From Salipiger sp. H15 (lineage in GTDB: Bacteria > Pseudomonadota > Alphaproteobacteria > Rhodobacterales > Rhodobacteraceae): a DNA stretch of 64,000 nt. Positions 53,290 through 64,000 of the stretch are shown here, piece after piece. The translations under genes were made by a program, and so were the position numbers. Location of the stretch: assembly GCF_040409955.1 (NCBI RefSeq), contig NZ_CP123384.1, forward strand, positions 1,146,001 through 1,210,000. The letters are read 5' to 3'. Below the pieces are notes generated by a model that saw only the letters and a program-made list of their open reading frames with translations, had not been told where the DNA came from and made no database searches. How positions within the stretch are numbered: the stretch's first letter is position 1; each line of letters starts with the position of its first letter.

Positions 53290-53332
53290 TGCGGCCAATC
53301 TTGCGGCCAATCTTGCGGCCAATCTTGCGGCC
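53290..53332. repeat. Tandem 12-bp repeat after the enoyl-CoA hydratase gene
   Basis: TGCGGCCAATCT occurs three times head to tail (53290-53325), followed by a partial copy TGCGGCC. It begins six bases after the stop codon and runs into a GC-rich palindrome (GTCCCCGCGGGGAC) that may serve as the terminator. Replication slippage is a sufficient explanation. Confidence 0.85.
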
Positions 53333-53365
53333 TGTCCCCGCGGGGACGGGCCGCATCTTGAATCG

Positions 53366-53548
53366 TCAGGATTGCAGCGGACCGCGCGCCTGACGGATGG
53401 CCGCCTGGATGGCGCGCCAGGTTTCGGCCTCCTGCTTTGCCCCCCTCCGCTCGTTCTCGCGCACCTTCGCGGCGGCCTCGGCCTCGGCCTTGCCGCCATG
53501 GGCGCGGTAGAGCGCCTGGGCGGTCTGGTTGATCTGCATCGCGTTCAC
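53366..53548 (-). CDS. Small hypothetical protein (60 aa)
   Basis: The 60-residue sequence MNAMQINQTAQALYRAHGGKA... followed by EAEAAAKVRENERRGAKQEAETWRAIQAAIRQARG is predicted helical and soluble, without a signal. A GTG start at 53548 is preceded eight bases upstream by AAGGAGG, an excellent ribosome site, which supports real translation. I do not recognise a named family beyond uncharacterised small alphaproteobacterial proteins encoded beside rpsT. It is convergent with the enoyl-CoA hydratase gene and divergent from rpsT. Confidence 0.7.
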   Translation of the reverse strand: MNAMQINQTAQALYRAHGGKAEAEAAAKVRENERRGAKQEAETWRAIQAAIRQARGPLQS

Positions 53549-53653
53549 GGCTGATTCCTCCTTTTCAGTCAGAAGCGCCCCGCGGCAGGGGCCGCAGGGG
53601 GCTCCAGACTAGCCGATTCCCACCCGGATCCCCAAGTTTTGCTGCCAGCCCCT

Positions 53654-53681
53654 TTGCAACCGGCGGAAAATGGGCTATGCG
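53654..53681 (+). promoter_or_regulatory. Possible promoter of rpsT
   Basis: TTGCAA (53654-53659), a 16-bp spacer and TATGCG (53676-53681) resemble a sigma-70 promoter. A start near 53688 would give a leader of about 125 bases before rpsT. It is the best-looking match in the gap 53549-53815, but is only moderate. Confidence 0.35.
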
Positions 53682-53815
53682 CCCCGCCTACATGCGTGTG
53701 ATGCCCGCTCAGGCAAGAATCGGTCCGGCGACGACAGATCCGGGTCTGGTGGATATTGCACGTCCGAAATTCAGACCCAGGCCTTGTCGGCCACAGACAC
53801 ACAGGACCGATCATC

Positions 53816-54079
53816 ATGGCAAATTCGCCCCAGTCCAAGAAGCGCGCGCGTCAGAACGAGAAGCGCTATGCCGTCAACAAGGCACGCCGTTCGCGCATCC
53901 GCACCTTCCTCCGCAAGGTCGAGGAAGCAATCGCTTCGGGCGACAAGGAAGCAGCAACCGCAGCCCTCGTCGCAGCTCAGCCCGAGCTGATGCGCGGCGT
54001 GACCCGCGGCGTCTTCCACAAGAACACCGCCTCGCGCAAAATGTCGCGCCTCTCCTCCCGGGTGAAGGCGCTCGGCTGA
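53816..54079 (+). CDS. rpsT: 30S ribosomal protein S20
   Basis: The 87-residue basic protein ([39 protein letters not shown], then [22 protein letters not shown]) is a clear S20. It binds 16S rRNA early in 30S assembly. A strong terminator follows. The arrangement rpsT followed by dnaA is conserved across alphaproteobacteria. A leader of more than 100 bases may mediate translational autoregulation, as in other bacteria, but no S20-binding structure was identified. Confidence 0.97.
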   Translation: MANSPQSKKRARQNEKRYAVNKARRSRIRTFLRKVEEAIASGDKEAATAALVAAQPELMRGVTRGVFHKNTASRKMSRLSSRVKALG

Positions 54080-54611
54080 ACACGCCAAGTGTACGGCTGA
54101 AATGACACACCTATAAAGTGTGTGACCGAAAAGGCATCGCCAACGGTGGTGCCTTTTTTCATGACTCACACCATATTTTGAAGGCCGAGATTCTTTTTTC
54201 GGATTCCATTGAGTCAAGTTTGAAGTTCGGTTGCTGCCCTTCTCGGAACAGGAGTAATTTCATCGAGCGAGTCACATCGCTGGGGGGACAGGCAATCGGG
54301 GACCAAGCCACTTGTAGAGTGGAAATGTTTCCGTCGATTCGGTCGTCTGATCAAAGGACGCCGAAACCGGGGTGATTTCATCCTGCCAGTCCAATTGTAA
54401 AACGGGTGAGTAGTGCGCCTTGACAGGTCGCTTCGGGATACTGGGAGTCCCGGGGAGTCCTTTTGCGTCGCTATTTCACCGGGCGGGAAAATCGCCCGAC
54501 TCATGCCTCTGGCATGGGACCGTGTTTTGCGTCCCCGCGATGTCTCGAACGGGCGTGTGTGTGTTGCCCGAGGGACAGAGAAGAACCGGTGAAGACACGG
54601 AGCGGGGATAA
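54080..54611. promoter_or_regulatory. dnaA upstream region, rich in GANTC sites
   Basis: This 532-bp gap contains the rpsT terminator and then the dnaA promoter and leader. Nine GANTC sites occur between 54163 and 54502 (54163, 54189, 54202, 54211, 54269, 54336, 54445, 54455, 54498), where one or two would be expected by chance. It is also less GC-rich than the flanks. GANTC is the target of the alphaproteobacterial cell-cycle methylase CcrM, and dnaA of Caulobacter is controlled by promoter methylation. No good -35/-10 pair or DnaA box was found. No ORF in it looks real. Confidence 0.6.
54129..54159 (+). terminator. Rho-independent terminator of rpsT
   Basis: AAAAGGCA...TGCCTTTTTT forms an eight-pair stem with a loop containing further pairs (TCGCCAACGGTGG), followed by a six-T run, 50 bases after the rpsT stop. 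Confidence 0.88.
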
Positions 54612-56009
54612 ATGACGCAGGAACAATGGGGCGCGCTGCAAGACAGGCTGAGCAGCACGATCGGGGAAAACAATTACCGAACCTGGATCAAGCCCCTCGA
54701 ATATAAAGGTCTGGAGGCCGACGGGGTGGCGGTCTTCCTGGCACCAACGAATTTTATCGGCACCTATGTGTCGCAGAATTTCGGCGATCTGCTGCTGTCG
54801 CAGATCTCGACCGTGGATTCGCAGGTCAGACGCCTGCAGTTCCGCGTGAGCAACGCGCCGCGTCCGGCGGCGGGCCGTCCGAGCCCGCGCCCGGTGGCGG
54901 CGCAGCCCGAGCAGATGGCGCAGGCCAATGGCGGCGCGGCGCAGGCCGCGCAGGGCGGAAGTGACCTGCTGCCGAGCGCGCCGCTCGACGCACGCTTCAC
55001 CTTCGACAACTTCATCGTCGGCAAGCCGAACGAGCTGGCCCATGCCGCCGCGCGCCGCGTGGCGGAGGCCGAGACCGTGACCTTCAACCCGCTGTTCCTC
55101 TACGGCGGCGTGGGCCTCGGCAAGACGCACCTGATGCACGCGATCACCTGGGAGCTGCGCAACCGCCGCCCCGACCTGAACGTGCTCTATCTCTCGGCCG
55201 AGCAGTTCATGTACCGCTTCGTGCAGGCCCTTCGCGAACGCCGCATGATGGACTTCAAGGAACTGTTCCGCTCGGTCGACGTGCTGATGGTCGACGACGT
55301 GCAGTTCATCGCCGGCAAGGACTCGACGCAGGAAGAGTTCTTCCACACGTTCAACGCGCTGGTGGACCAGAATAAGCAGATCGTCATCTCGGCCGACCGC
55401 GCGCCGGACGAGATCAAGGATCTCGAGAACCGCATCCGCTCGCGCCTGCAGTCCGGCCTCGTGGTCGACCTGCACCCGACGGATTACGAGCTGCGCCTCG
55501 GCATCCTGCAGTCCAAGGTCGACACCTACCGCAAGCAGTACCCGTCGCTGCAGCTCGACGCGGGCATCCTCGAGTTCCTGGCGCACCGGATCTCGACCAA
55601 CGTGCGCGTGCTCGAGGGGGCGCTGACCCGTCTCTTCGCCTTCGCCTCGCTGGTCGGCCAGCCGATCACCATGGAGCTGACGCAGGACTGCCTCGCGGAC
55701 GTGCTGCGCGCCTCGGACCGCAAGATCTCGATCGAGGAGATCCAGCGCAAGGTGGCGGACCACTACAACATCCGCCTTTCGGACCTCATCGGCCCGAAGC
55801 GCGTGCGCAACTTCGCGCGCCCGCGCCAGGTCGCGATGTACCTGTGCAAGCAGCTGACCTCGCGGTCGCTTCCCGAGATCGGCCGCCGCTTCGGCGGGCG
55901 TGACCACACCACCGTCATGCACGGGGTGAAGCGGATCGAGGAACTGCGCATGCAGGACAGCCAGATCGCCGACGACATCGAGCTGCTGCGCCGCGCGCTC
56001 GAGGCTTGA
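54612..56009 (+). CDS. dnaA: Chromosomal replication initiator DnaA
   Basis: The 465-residue protein has domain I ([26 protein letters not shown]) and a short Ala/Pro/Gln-rich domain II (about 80-120). AAA+ domain III has Walker [12 protein letters not shown] near residue 165, Walker [12 protein letters not shown] and a sensor region ([21 protein letters not shown]). Domain IV carries the DnaA signature [21 protein letters not shown]. DnaA-ATP melts the origin. It is about 46 kb from the proposed origin at 8369-8907. dnaN follows 191 bp later. Confidence 0.97.
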   Translation: MTQEQWGALQDRLSSTIGENNYRTWIKPLEYKGLEADGVAVFLAPTNFIGTYVSQNFGDLLLSQISTVDSQVRRLQFRVSNAPRPAAGRPSPRPVAAQPEQMAQANGGAAQAAQGGSDLLPSAPLDARFTFDNFIVGKPNELAHAAARRVAEAETVTFNPLFLYGGVGLGKTHLMHAITWELRNRRPDLNVLYLSAEQFMYRFVQALRERRMMDFKELFRSVDVLMVDDVQFIAGKDSTQEEFFHTFNALVDQNKQIVISADRAPDEIKDLENRIRSRLQSGLVVDLHPTDYELRLGILQSKVDTYRKQYPSLQLDAGILEFLAHRISTNVRVLEGALTRLFAFASLVGQPITMELTQDCLADVLRASDRKISIEEIQRKVADHYNIRLSDLIGPKRVRNFARPRQVAMYLCKQLTSRSLPEIGRRFGGRDHTTVMHGVKRIEELRMQDSQIADDIELLRRALEA

Positions 56010-56200
56010 GGCCGGCATCTGGGACCCGGGCCCGGGAGCTGGGCCTGAGACCGCACGACCACATTTGGGAACGGGGCTGCCCTCGGGCAGTCCCGCGGCC
56101 TTGACGCTCGCGACAATCCGTCGGATCAATCAGCAAAGAATTTTGGAGTAGCTTCGCAAAAGCGCCAAGCTGCCCCTTCGGCCAACCGAGGAACAGGGCG

Positions 56201-57319
56201 ATGAAAGTCAGCATAGAACGGGCGACGCTGCTCAAGGCAGTCAGCCAGGCACAGTCGGTGGTCGAACGCCGGAACACCATCCCGATCCTTGCGAACGTCC
56301 TGATCGAGGCCGAGGGCAACACCGCGAGCTTCCGCGCCACCGATCTCGACATCGAGGTGCTCGACCGCGCCCCCGCGGTGGTCGAGCAGGCCGGTGCCAC
56401 CACCGTCTCGGCGGTGACCCTGCACGAGATCGTCCGCAAGCTGCCCGACGGCGCGCTGGTCCAGCTGACCGCCGACAACGCCGCGGGCCGCCTGACGGTG
56501 GCCGCGGGCCGTTCGAACTTCAGCCTCGCGACGCTGCCGAAGGAAGACTTCCCGGTCATGGCAACCTCGGAATATTCCTCGAACTTCACCGCCAAGGCCG
56601 AGGTGCTGCGCCGGCTCTTCGACAAGTCGAAATTCGCCATCTCGACCGAGGAGACCCGCTACTACCTCAACGGCGTCTACATGCATGTCGCCGAGAGCGA
56701 GGATGGCCGGGTGCTGCGCTGCGTCGCCACCGACGGGCACCGCCTCGCCCGGATCGACGCGCCGCTGCCCGCCGGGGCCGAGTCGATGCCCGGCGTGATC
56801 GTGCCGCGCAAGACCGTGGGCGAGCTGCGCAAGCTGCTCGACGAGGATGACATGGACATCGCCGTGTCGGTCTCGGAGACCAAGGTGCGCTTCGCCACGC
56901 CCGACATCACCCTGACCTCGAAGGTCATCGACGGCACCTTCCCGGACTATTCGCGCGTCATCCCGATGCACAACACCCGCCGGCTCGAGGTCGACGCGGG
57001 CGAGTTCGCCAAGGCGGTGGACCGCGTCGCGACCGTCTCGTCCGAGCGCTCGCGCGCCGTGAAGCTGCAGCTCGACGAGGACCGGCTGGTGCTCTCGGTC
57101 AATGCGCCCGACAGCGGCGCCGCCGAGGAAGAGCTGGCCGTGGCCTATGGCGACGAGCCGCTGGAGATCGGCTTCAACGCCAAGTACCTGCTCGAGATCG
57201 CCAGCCAGGTCGACCGCGAGAACGCCGTCTTCATGTTCAACTCCTCGGGCGATCCGACCCTTATGCGCGAAGGCACCGACACCTCGGCCGTCTACGTCGT
57301 CATGCCGATGCGGGTCTGA
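56201..57319 (+). CDS. dnaN: DNA polymerase III beta sliding clamp
   Basis: The 372-residue protein has three repeated clamp domains, beginning MKVSIERATLLKAVSQAQSVVERRNTIPILANVLIEAEGN. Middle-domain signatures (GVYMHVAESEDGRVLRCVATDGHRLARIDAPLP) and a canonical C-terminus (NSSGDPTLMREGTDTSAVYVVMPMRV) with the MPMR motif of the protein-binding pocket follow. The clamp gives processivity to DNA polymerase III and binds many repair proteins. It lies between dnaA and recF in the usual order. Confidence 0.97.
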   Translation: MKVSIERATLLKAVSQAQSVVERRNTIPILANVLIEAEGNTASFRATDLDIEVLDRAPAVVEQAGATTVSAVTLHEIVRKLPDGALVQLTADNAAGRLTVAAGRSNFSLATLPKEDFPVMATSEYSSNFTAKAEVLRRLFDKSKFAISTEETRYYLNGVYMHVAESEDGRVLRCVATDGHRLARIDAPLPAGAESMPGVIVPRKTVGELRKLLDEDDMDIAVSVSETKVRFATPDITLTSKVIDGTFPDYSRVIPMHNTRRLEVDAGEFAKAVDRVATVSSERSRAVKLQLDEDRLVLSVNAPDSGAAEEELAVAYGDEPLEIGFNAKYLLEIASQVDRENAVFMFNSSGDPTLMREGTDTSAVYVVMPMRV

Positions 57320-57336
57320 CGGCACCGCCGCGACAT

Positions 57337-57401
57337 GAGTATTTGAAGAAAGATGAAAGGCAGGGGCGCGGCTTCTGCCTTTCATCTTTCCAAAAATACT
57401 C
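57337..57401. repeat. Long inverted repeat after dnaN (Rhodobacteraceae-type intergenic palindrome and terminator)
   Basis: GAGTATTT...AAATACTC flank an inner stem, GAAAGATGAAAGGCAG and CTGCCTTTCATCTTTC, with an 11-base loop (GGGCGCGGCTT). The unit begins 18 bases after the dnaN stop. The motif CATCTTTCC-A-rich-ATACTC with its complement is familiar from intergenic regions of Rhodobacteraceae genomes, as I recall. The strong stem can terminate dnaN transcription. Confidence 0.75.
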
Positions 57402-57439
57402 ACTTCCCGACCGCGCCGCATCGCGCTACCGCCTGAGCC

Positions 57440-61043
<3,604 letters not shown>

Positions 61044-61064
61044 TCCGCGCGACAGCGAAGACTT

Positions 61065-61100
61065 GAAGACGGCGCGCAGGGACCTGCGCGCCGTCTTTTC
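61065..61100 (+). terminator. Rho-independent terminator of gyrB
   Basis: A 15-bp stem AAGACGGCGCGCAGG/CCTGCGCGCCGTCTT with a very short loop is followed by TTTC. It lies 22 bases after the gyrB stop and before the convergent GFA gene. Confidence 0.88.
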
Positions 61101-61121
61101 ATGTGCGGAAGGGGCGGGGCC

Positions 61122-61568
61122 TCAGCGCCGCGTGAAACCTTCGAGCAGCATCGGGAAATCCGCCTCGGGCGGGAATCCCTCGTAGCTGTGCTGCGCCGGG
61201 GTCGCGGCCCAGGGCAGTTTCTCGGCGGTCATCGTCTCGATGAAGGGCACGCACCAGTCGGGCACGTCGAACATCGTGGGTCGGACGTTCACGAAAAGAT
61301 CGAGGCCGGTGATGCGGGTGAACATCCAGCTGCCGCACTCGGGGCACATGTAATGGTCGAGCTGCGGGCCCTTGATGCCGCCCTTCACCGGGTCCCCCGA
61401 GACCACCCGGATCCCCTCGGACGGAATCATCATCGTCAGGGAAAAGGCGCTGGCGCTCATCTTCTGGCAGCCGCGGCAATGGCAGGCGGCGGTCATCATC
61501 GGTGGCGCGCTCACCTCGATCCGGGTTGCGCCGCAGCGGCAGCTTCCGGTTTGGGGCAGGTCGGTCAT
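61122..61568 (-). CDS. GFA (CENP-V/GFA) domain zinc protein
   Basis: The 148-residue protein has the zinc-binding pattern of the GFA family: SCRCGATRIEV, then ACHCRGCQKMSASAF, and HYMCPECGSWMF. The namesake enzyme Gfa was reported to speed S-hydroxymethylglutathione formation, but most family members are uncharacterised, so the reaction here is unknown. All zinc-ligand cysteines are present. It is convergent with gyrB. On its upstream side a terminator separates it from the NDUFA9-like gene on the same strand. Confidence 0.88.
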   Translation of the reverse strand: MTDLPQTGSCRCGATRIEVSAPPMMTAACHCRGCQKMSASAFSLTMMIPSEGIRVVSGDPVKGGIKGPQLDHYMCPECGSWMFTRITGLDLFVNVRPTMFDVPDWCVPFIETMTAEKLPWAATPAQHSYEGFPPEADFPMLLEGFTRR

Positions 61569-61599
61569 GACGGTCTCCCTCGGTGCGGGCGGCGATCGC

Positions 61600-61630
61600 C
61601 CAAAGAAAAAGCCGGCCCCGGGGCCGGCTT
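61600..61630 (-). terminator. Terminator of the NDUFA9-like gene
   Basis: A perfect 22-bp palindrome AAGCCGGCCCC/GGGGCCGGCTT (61609-61630) is followed on the minus strand by TTTCTTTGGG. It lies seven bases beyond the stop codon at 61638. Confidence 0.85.
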
Positions 61631-61637
61631 CCTGATC

Positions 61638-62621
61638 TCACTCGGTCCGCAGGCCGGCAGCCGATTCCTTGATCGCGTCGTATTGCCCGCCCGGGCGGAA
61701 GCGCCACAGGTAGTCCGGGATGACCGCCTCGGGGGCGACGGGGGTGATGCCGAGATCGGCCAGCCCCTTCGCGCCTTCGGAGACGACGTTGTCCTTGCGC
61801 AGCATCACCACCTGGTCGCGGGTGATCGGCGCGGTGAAGAGCCCGCCGGTGATCCGCTGCGCGAATTCCGACACGCGGCCGATCACCGAGGCGAGCCCGT
61901 AGGGCAGGTTCACCAGCATCTTGCGGCGACGGATGACGGTCAGCATCTCCTCGATGAAGGCGCGGAAGCTCTTCACCTCGGGACCGCCCAGCTCGTAGAT
62001 GCCCGCGGGCGCCTCGCCGGTCAGCCCCTTGGTCGCGGCCTCGGCGACGTTGTCCACGTAGACCGGCTGGAAGTTGCGGTCGGCACCGACCAGCGCCAGC
62101 ACCGGGCCCATGCGCGACATCGAGGCGAAGCGGTTGAAGAACTTGTCCTCCATCCCGAAGATCACCGAGGGGCGCAGGATCATCGCGCCAGGGAAGGCGG
62201 CCAGCACGGCCTCTTCGCCAAGCGCCTTGGTCCGCGCGTAGCCGCTGCGGCTGTCCTTGTCGGCGCCGATGGCCGAGACATGCACCAGCGCGCCGACACC
62301 CTGCTCGGCCGCGATCCGCGCGATGCGGCCCGCACCCTCGACCTGGATGGCGTCGAAGTTGTTCTTGCCGCGCGCGGCAAAGGTCCCGACGCAGTTCACC
62401 ACCGCATCGGCGCCCTGCATCACGCTGCGCACCGACTCGTCGTCGCGGATGTTGCAGAACACCGGCTCGACCTGGCCGACGGAGCCATAAGGCTTCACGA
62501 AGAGCGCTTCGTTGGGACGGCGGACGGCGACGCGGACGCGCCAGCCGAGCTTGGCCATCCGGCGGGCAACATAGCGTCCGACAAATCCGGATCCGCCGTA
62601 AATGGTGACGAGCTTGCTCAT
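61638..62621 (-). CDS. NAD-dependent epimerase/dehydratase, complex I NDUFA9-like subunit
   Basis: The 327-residue atypical short-chain dehydrogenase begins [39 protein letters not shown], with a GGxGFxG nucleotide-binding motif. [62 protein letters not shown] and a C-terminal [13 protein letters not shown] follow. This is the family of the accessory complex I subunit NDUFA9, found in alphaproteobacteria such as Paracoccus, which binds NADPH and stabilises complex I. Enzymatic activity is not expected. The gene is monocistronic, bounded by a terminator and by tRNA-Leu. Confidence 0.88.
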   Translation of the reverse strand: MSKLVTIYGGSGFVGRYVARRMAKLGWRVRVAVRRPNEALFVKPYGSVGQVEPVFCNIRDDESVRSVMQGADAVVNCVGTFAARGKNNFDAIQVEGAGRIARIAAEQGVGALVHVSAIGADKDSRSGYARTKALGEEAVLAAFPGAMILRPSVIFGMEDKFFNRFASMSRMGPVLALVGADRNFQPVYVDNVAEAATKGLTGEAPAGIYELGGPEVKSFRAFIEEMLTVIRRRKMLVNLPYGLASVIGRVSEFAQRITGGLFTAPITRDQVVMLRKDNVVSEGAKGLADLGITPVAPEAVIPDYLWRFRPGGQYDAIKESAAGLRTE

Positions 62622-62769
62622 CTGGCTACTCCTGCTCCGAGGTTCTGAGACCTTGAATACCGGCCCGTCCGGCACCCGGCAAGGCGGCTCCGTAAGGTAA
62701 GTTGCACAAATTGAAAAATCTGCGTTGACACTCCCTGCGGACATATTTAAACGCCCCTCTACCACCTGT

Positions 62770-62856
62770 GCCCAGGTGGCGGAATTGGTAGACGCGCTGG
62801 TTTCAGGTACCAGTGGCTTAACGGCCGTGGAGGTTCGAGTCCTCTCCTGGGCACCA
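62770..62856 (+). tRNA. tRNA-Leu (anticodon CAG)
   Basis: An 87-base gene has acceptor arms GCCCAGG and CCTGGGC, followed by ACCA with the CCA encoded. The D arm contains GGAATTGGTAGACGCG. The anticodon stem CTGGT/ACCAG encloses the loop TTCAGGT with anticodon CAG. A class II variable arm (TGGCTTAACGGCCGTGG region) and the T arm GGTTCGAGTCC complete the fold. It reads CUG leucine codons, the most common Leu codon in this GC-rich genome. Confidence 0.97.
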
Positions 62857-62858
62857 TG

Positions 62859-62896
62859 GAAAGCCCTTGGAAATCGCAAGATTTCCAAGGGCTTTC
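62859..62896 (+). terminator. Terminator of tRNA-Leu
   Basis: A 16-bp perfect stem GAAAGCCCTTGGAAAT/ATTTCCAAGGGCTTTC with a six-base loop starts three bases after the tRNA and is followed by TTGTTT. Confidence 0.88.
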
Positions 62897-62948
62897 TTGT
62901 TTCCGGAACAGGGCTTTCCCCGGCGCGCGCGACCGTCCCGTCCGGCCG

Positions 62949-63425
62949 CTACTGCCAGAAGCCGCGGTGCCCCTCGGCGACCTCTTCCTCGATCTCGACA
63001 TAGGGGCCGCGGGTCTCGACCTTGCGCTGGCCCGCGCGGAACACCTCCTCGCAGGGCAGGTCGAGCGTCAGGTTCTCGGGGTTGTCGCCGGTCAGCATGG
63101 CAAGGCGCTTCTCGGTCATGCCGTAGACCACGGTGCCGATCCCGGCCCAGTAGCAGGCGCCGGCGCACATGCAGCAGTGCTCCACCGAGGTATAGAGCGT
63201 GCAGCTCTCGAGGAACTCGGGCGCGTAGCGCCGGCTCGCCTCCTGCGCGACGAGCAACTCGGCATGGCCGACGCCCTTGTCGTCCGCGTAATTGTTGCCG
63301 TGCCGCAGGAGCACCGACCCGTCAGGGCCGACGAGCATCGCACCGAAAGGATGGTTGCCGGCGTCGCGGCTTTCCTGGGCGATGCGGATGGTCTCGCGCA
63401 GGTGTCTGAGGTCGTCGTCCTTCAT
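62949..63425 (-). CDS. Nucleoside/guanine deaminase family protein
   Basis: The 158-residue protein of the cytidine/deoxycytidylate deaminase fold has AQESRDAGNHPFGAMLVGPDGSVLLRHGN, the zinc/catalytic motif HAE in GVGHAELLVAQEAS, and the second zinc motif in SVEHCCMCAGACYWAG, where the usual PCxxC is replaced by HCCMC. The N-terminal DAGNHPFGA and length resemble guanine deaminase (GuaD-type) and related nucleoside deaminases, and not TadA. Substrate cannot be assigned firmly. It is transcribed toward tRNA-Leu and preceded by a long non-coding region. Confidence 0.85.
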   Translation of the reverse strand: MKDDDLRHLRETIRIAQESRDAGNHPFGAMLVGPDGSVLLRHGNNYADDKGVGHAELLVAQEASRRYAPEFLESCTLYTSVEHCCMCAGACYWAGIGTVVYGMTEKRLAMLTGDNPENLTLDLPCEEVFRAGQRKVETRGPYVEIEEEVAEGHRGFWQ

Positions 63426-64000
63426 GACGGCTCCTTGCTCTGGACCCGTCCGCGCCTCGGGCGCGCCGGCACCCTGGCCGGACCGGGAGGGTTGCGGCGT
63501 CTGTCAGGGAAACCAGAGCACACATCGAAACGCGGCTCCAGATCCCCGAACTGCCGGTGTCGCGCCTTCCATGCATGGCAGGGCGTTCGACCCGGCGGCG
63601 CGCGTGGGCCCGCCGCAGTCTTCAGTCACACATATATATGCGCCAAAAGAACCAGGGCGGATCGCCTGTCTCAGGGTAGGCGGCACCGCCGACTCTCCGC
63701 CGCAGACGGGGTGATTTCCGCAAATCCCCCATGGAAGAGCGTGCGCGGTCCGGTCCCAAGCTTCGCAGGGCTGGCACATCGCGGCTTCGGGGCTCGGGCC
63801 GGGAGGTGCGCAGGCCCTGTTTTTAAGCGATTCCGGGGCTCCATGCATTTTTTATGACGAAAAATGAAAAAAGGGGTTGCGGGCCCCGCGTGGAGTACGT
63901 AAATAGCCCCTCACCGGCGGCGCTGAGGCGCGCGACGGGACGCCAGACGGGGCGGCGGCGAGCGGAAACGCGGGGCCGACGATCCGGAGGCGGAACGGAA
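63426..64000. promoter_or_regulatory. Gene-free region with rRNA-type promoter at the right edge
   Basis: I see no convincing gene in these 575 bases. The first 400 bases are the deaminase upstream region with no clear features. From 63845 there is an A/T-rich stretch (63846-63872), followed by TTGCGG (63877-63882), a 17-bp spacer and TAAATA (63900-63905), then GC-rich leader-like sequence. This is the pattern of strong alphaproteobacterial rRNA operon promoters with an UP-like element. An rrn operon probably begins just beyond the window; no 16S sequence is visible yet. Confidence 0.55.

Noticed and set aside
53290..53332. Short tandem repeat considered as a CRISPR array
   Set aside because: The units are 12 bp with no spacers and there are no cas genes nearby.
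54420..54442. TTGACA upstream of dnaA considered as a -35 element
   Set aside because: No -10-like hexamer occurs at 16-18 bases; GATACT is only 11 bases away.
63504..63857. Small frames on both strands in the right-end gene-free region
   Set aside because: They lack ribosome sites and recognisable sequence, and the region looks like a promoter and leader of an RNA operon.

Overview
The window is a high-GC chromosomal segment of an alphaproteobacterium, almost certainly a marine Rhodobacteraceae (Roseobacter-group) member. The protein sequences, the order parB-parA-rsmG-mnmG-mnmE-rho / maf-aroE-coaE-dnaQ, the FlaF/FlbT flagellin regulators and the ubiB-ubiE-mutM-ech-rpsT-dnaA-dnaN-recF-gyrB block all point that way. 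Genus assignment cannot be made from the sequence alone. No phage, insertion sequence, CRISPR array or defence system is visible.

Layout. (1) 1-8368: the end of rdgB and hemW on the + strand, then parB, parA, rsmG, mnmG, mnmE and rho on the - strand, with two perfect 16-bp parS sites inside rsmG and at the mnmG start codon. (2) 8369-8907: a gene-free interval with an A-rich stretch, several DnaA-box-like 9-mers and six GANTC sites. By content and by comparison with the Caulobacter gene order this is the best candidate for the chromosomal replication origin, about 46 kb from dnaA. (3) 8908-16232: maf-aroE-coaE-dnaQ in an overlapping run, secB and fxsA on the opposite strand, a Tim44-like gene-mltA-smr run, idi and a class I cytochrome c. 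(4) 16312-21004: a small exopolysaccharide set (Wza-type export lipoprotein, sugar-phosphate transferase, YjbF and YjbH). (5) 21213-49200: a large flagellar locus covering stator, hook, filament junction, P- and L-rings, part of the export gate, rod, ATPase, flagellin and its FlaF/FlbT regulators, hook length control and hook cap. (6) 49223-61043: ubiB, ubiE, mutM, an enoyl-CoA hydratase, a 60-aa small protein, rpsT, dnaA, dnaN, recF and gyrB. (7) 61122-64000: a GFA-type zinc protein, a complex I NDUFA9-like protein, tRNA-Leu(CAG), a nucleoside deaminase and, at the right edge, a promoter that looks like that of an rRNA operon leaving the window.

How the parts work together. Region 1-8.9 kb is a segregation and initiation centre: ParB loads at parS, ParA moves the origin, and the neighbouring interval holds the initiator boxes. 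dnaA, dnaN, recF and gyrB supply initiation, clamp, repair and supercoiling. GANTC (CcrM-type methylation) sites are crowded both in the proposed origin and upstream of dnaA. The flagellar locus is the main accessory region; CtrA-like TTAA-N7-TTAA variants precede motB, flgE, the flgB/fliI divergent pair and fliC.

The most notable oddities are an in-frame amber stop in the middle of flgL, the absence from this locus of fliF, fliG, fliH, fliM, fliN and fliP, clusters of RGATCY hexamers in perfect palindromes beside parB and in the proposed origin, and a 765-aa uncharacterised secreted protein coupled to motA. I found no convincing wholly new system. Most of the window is ordinary, well-conserved chromosome.
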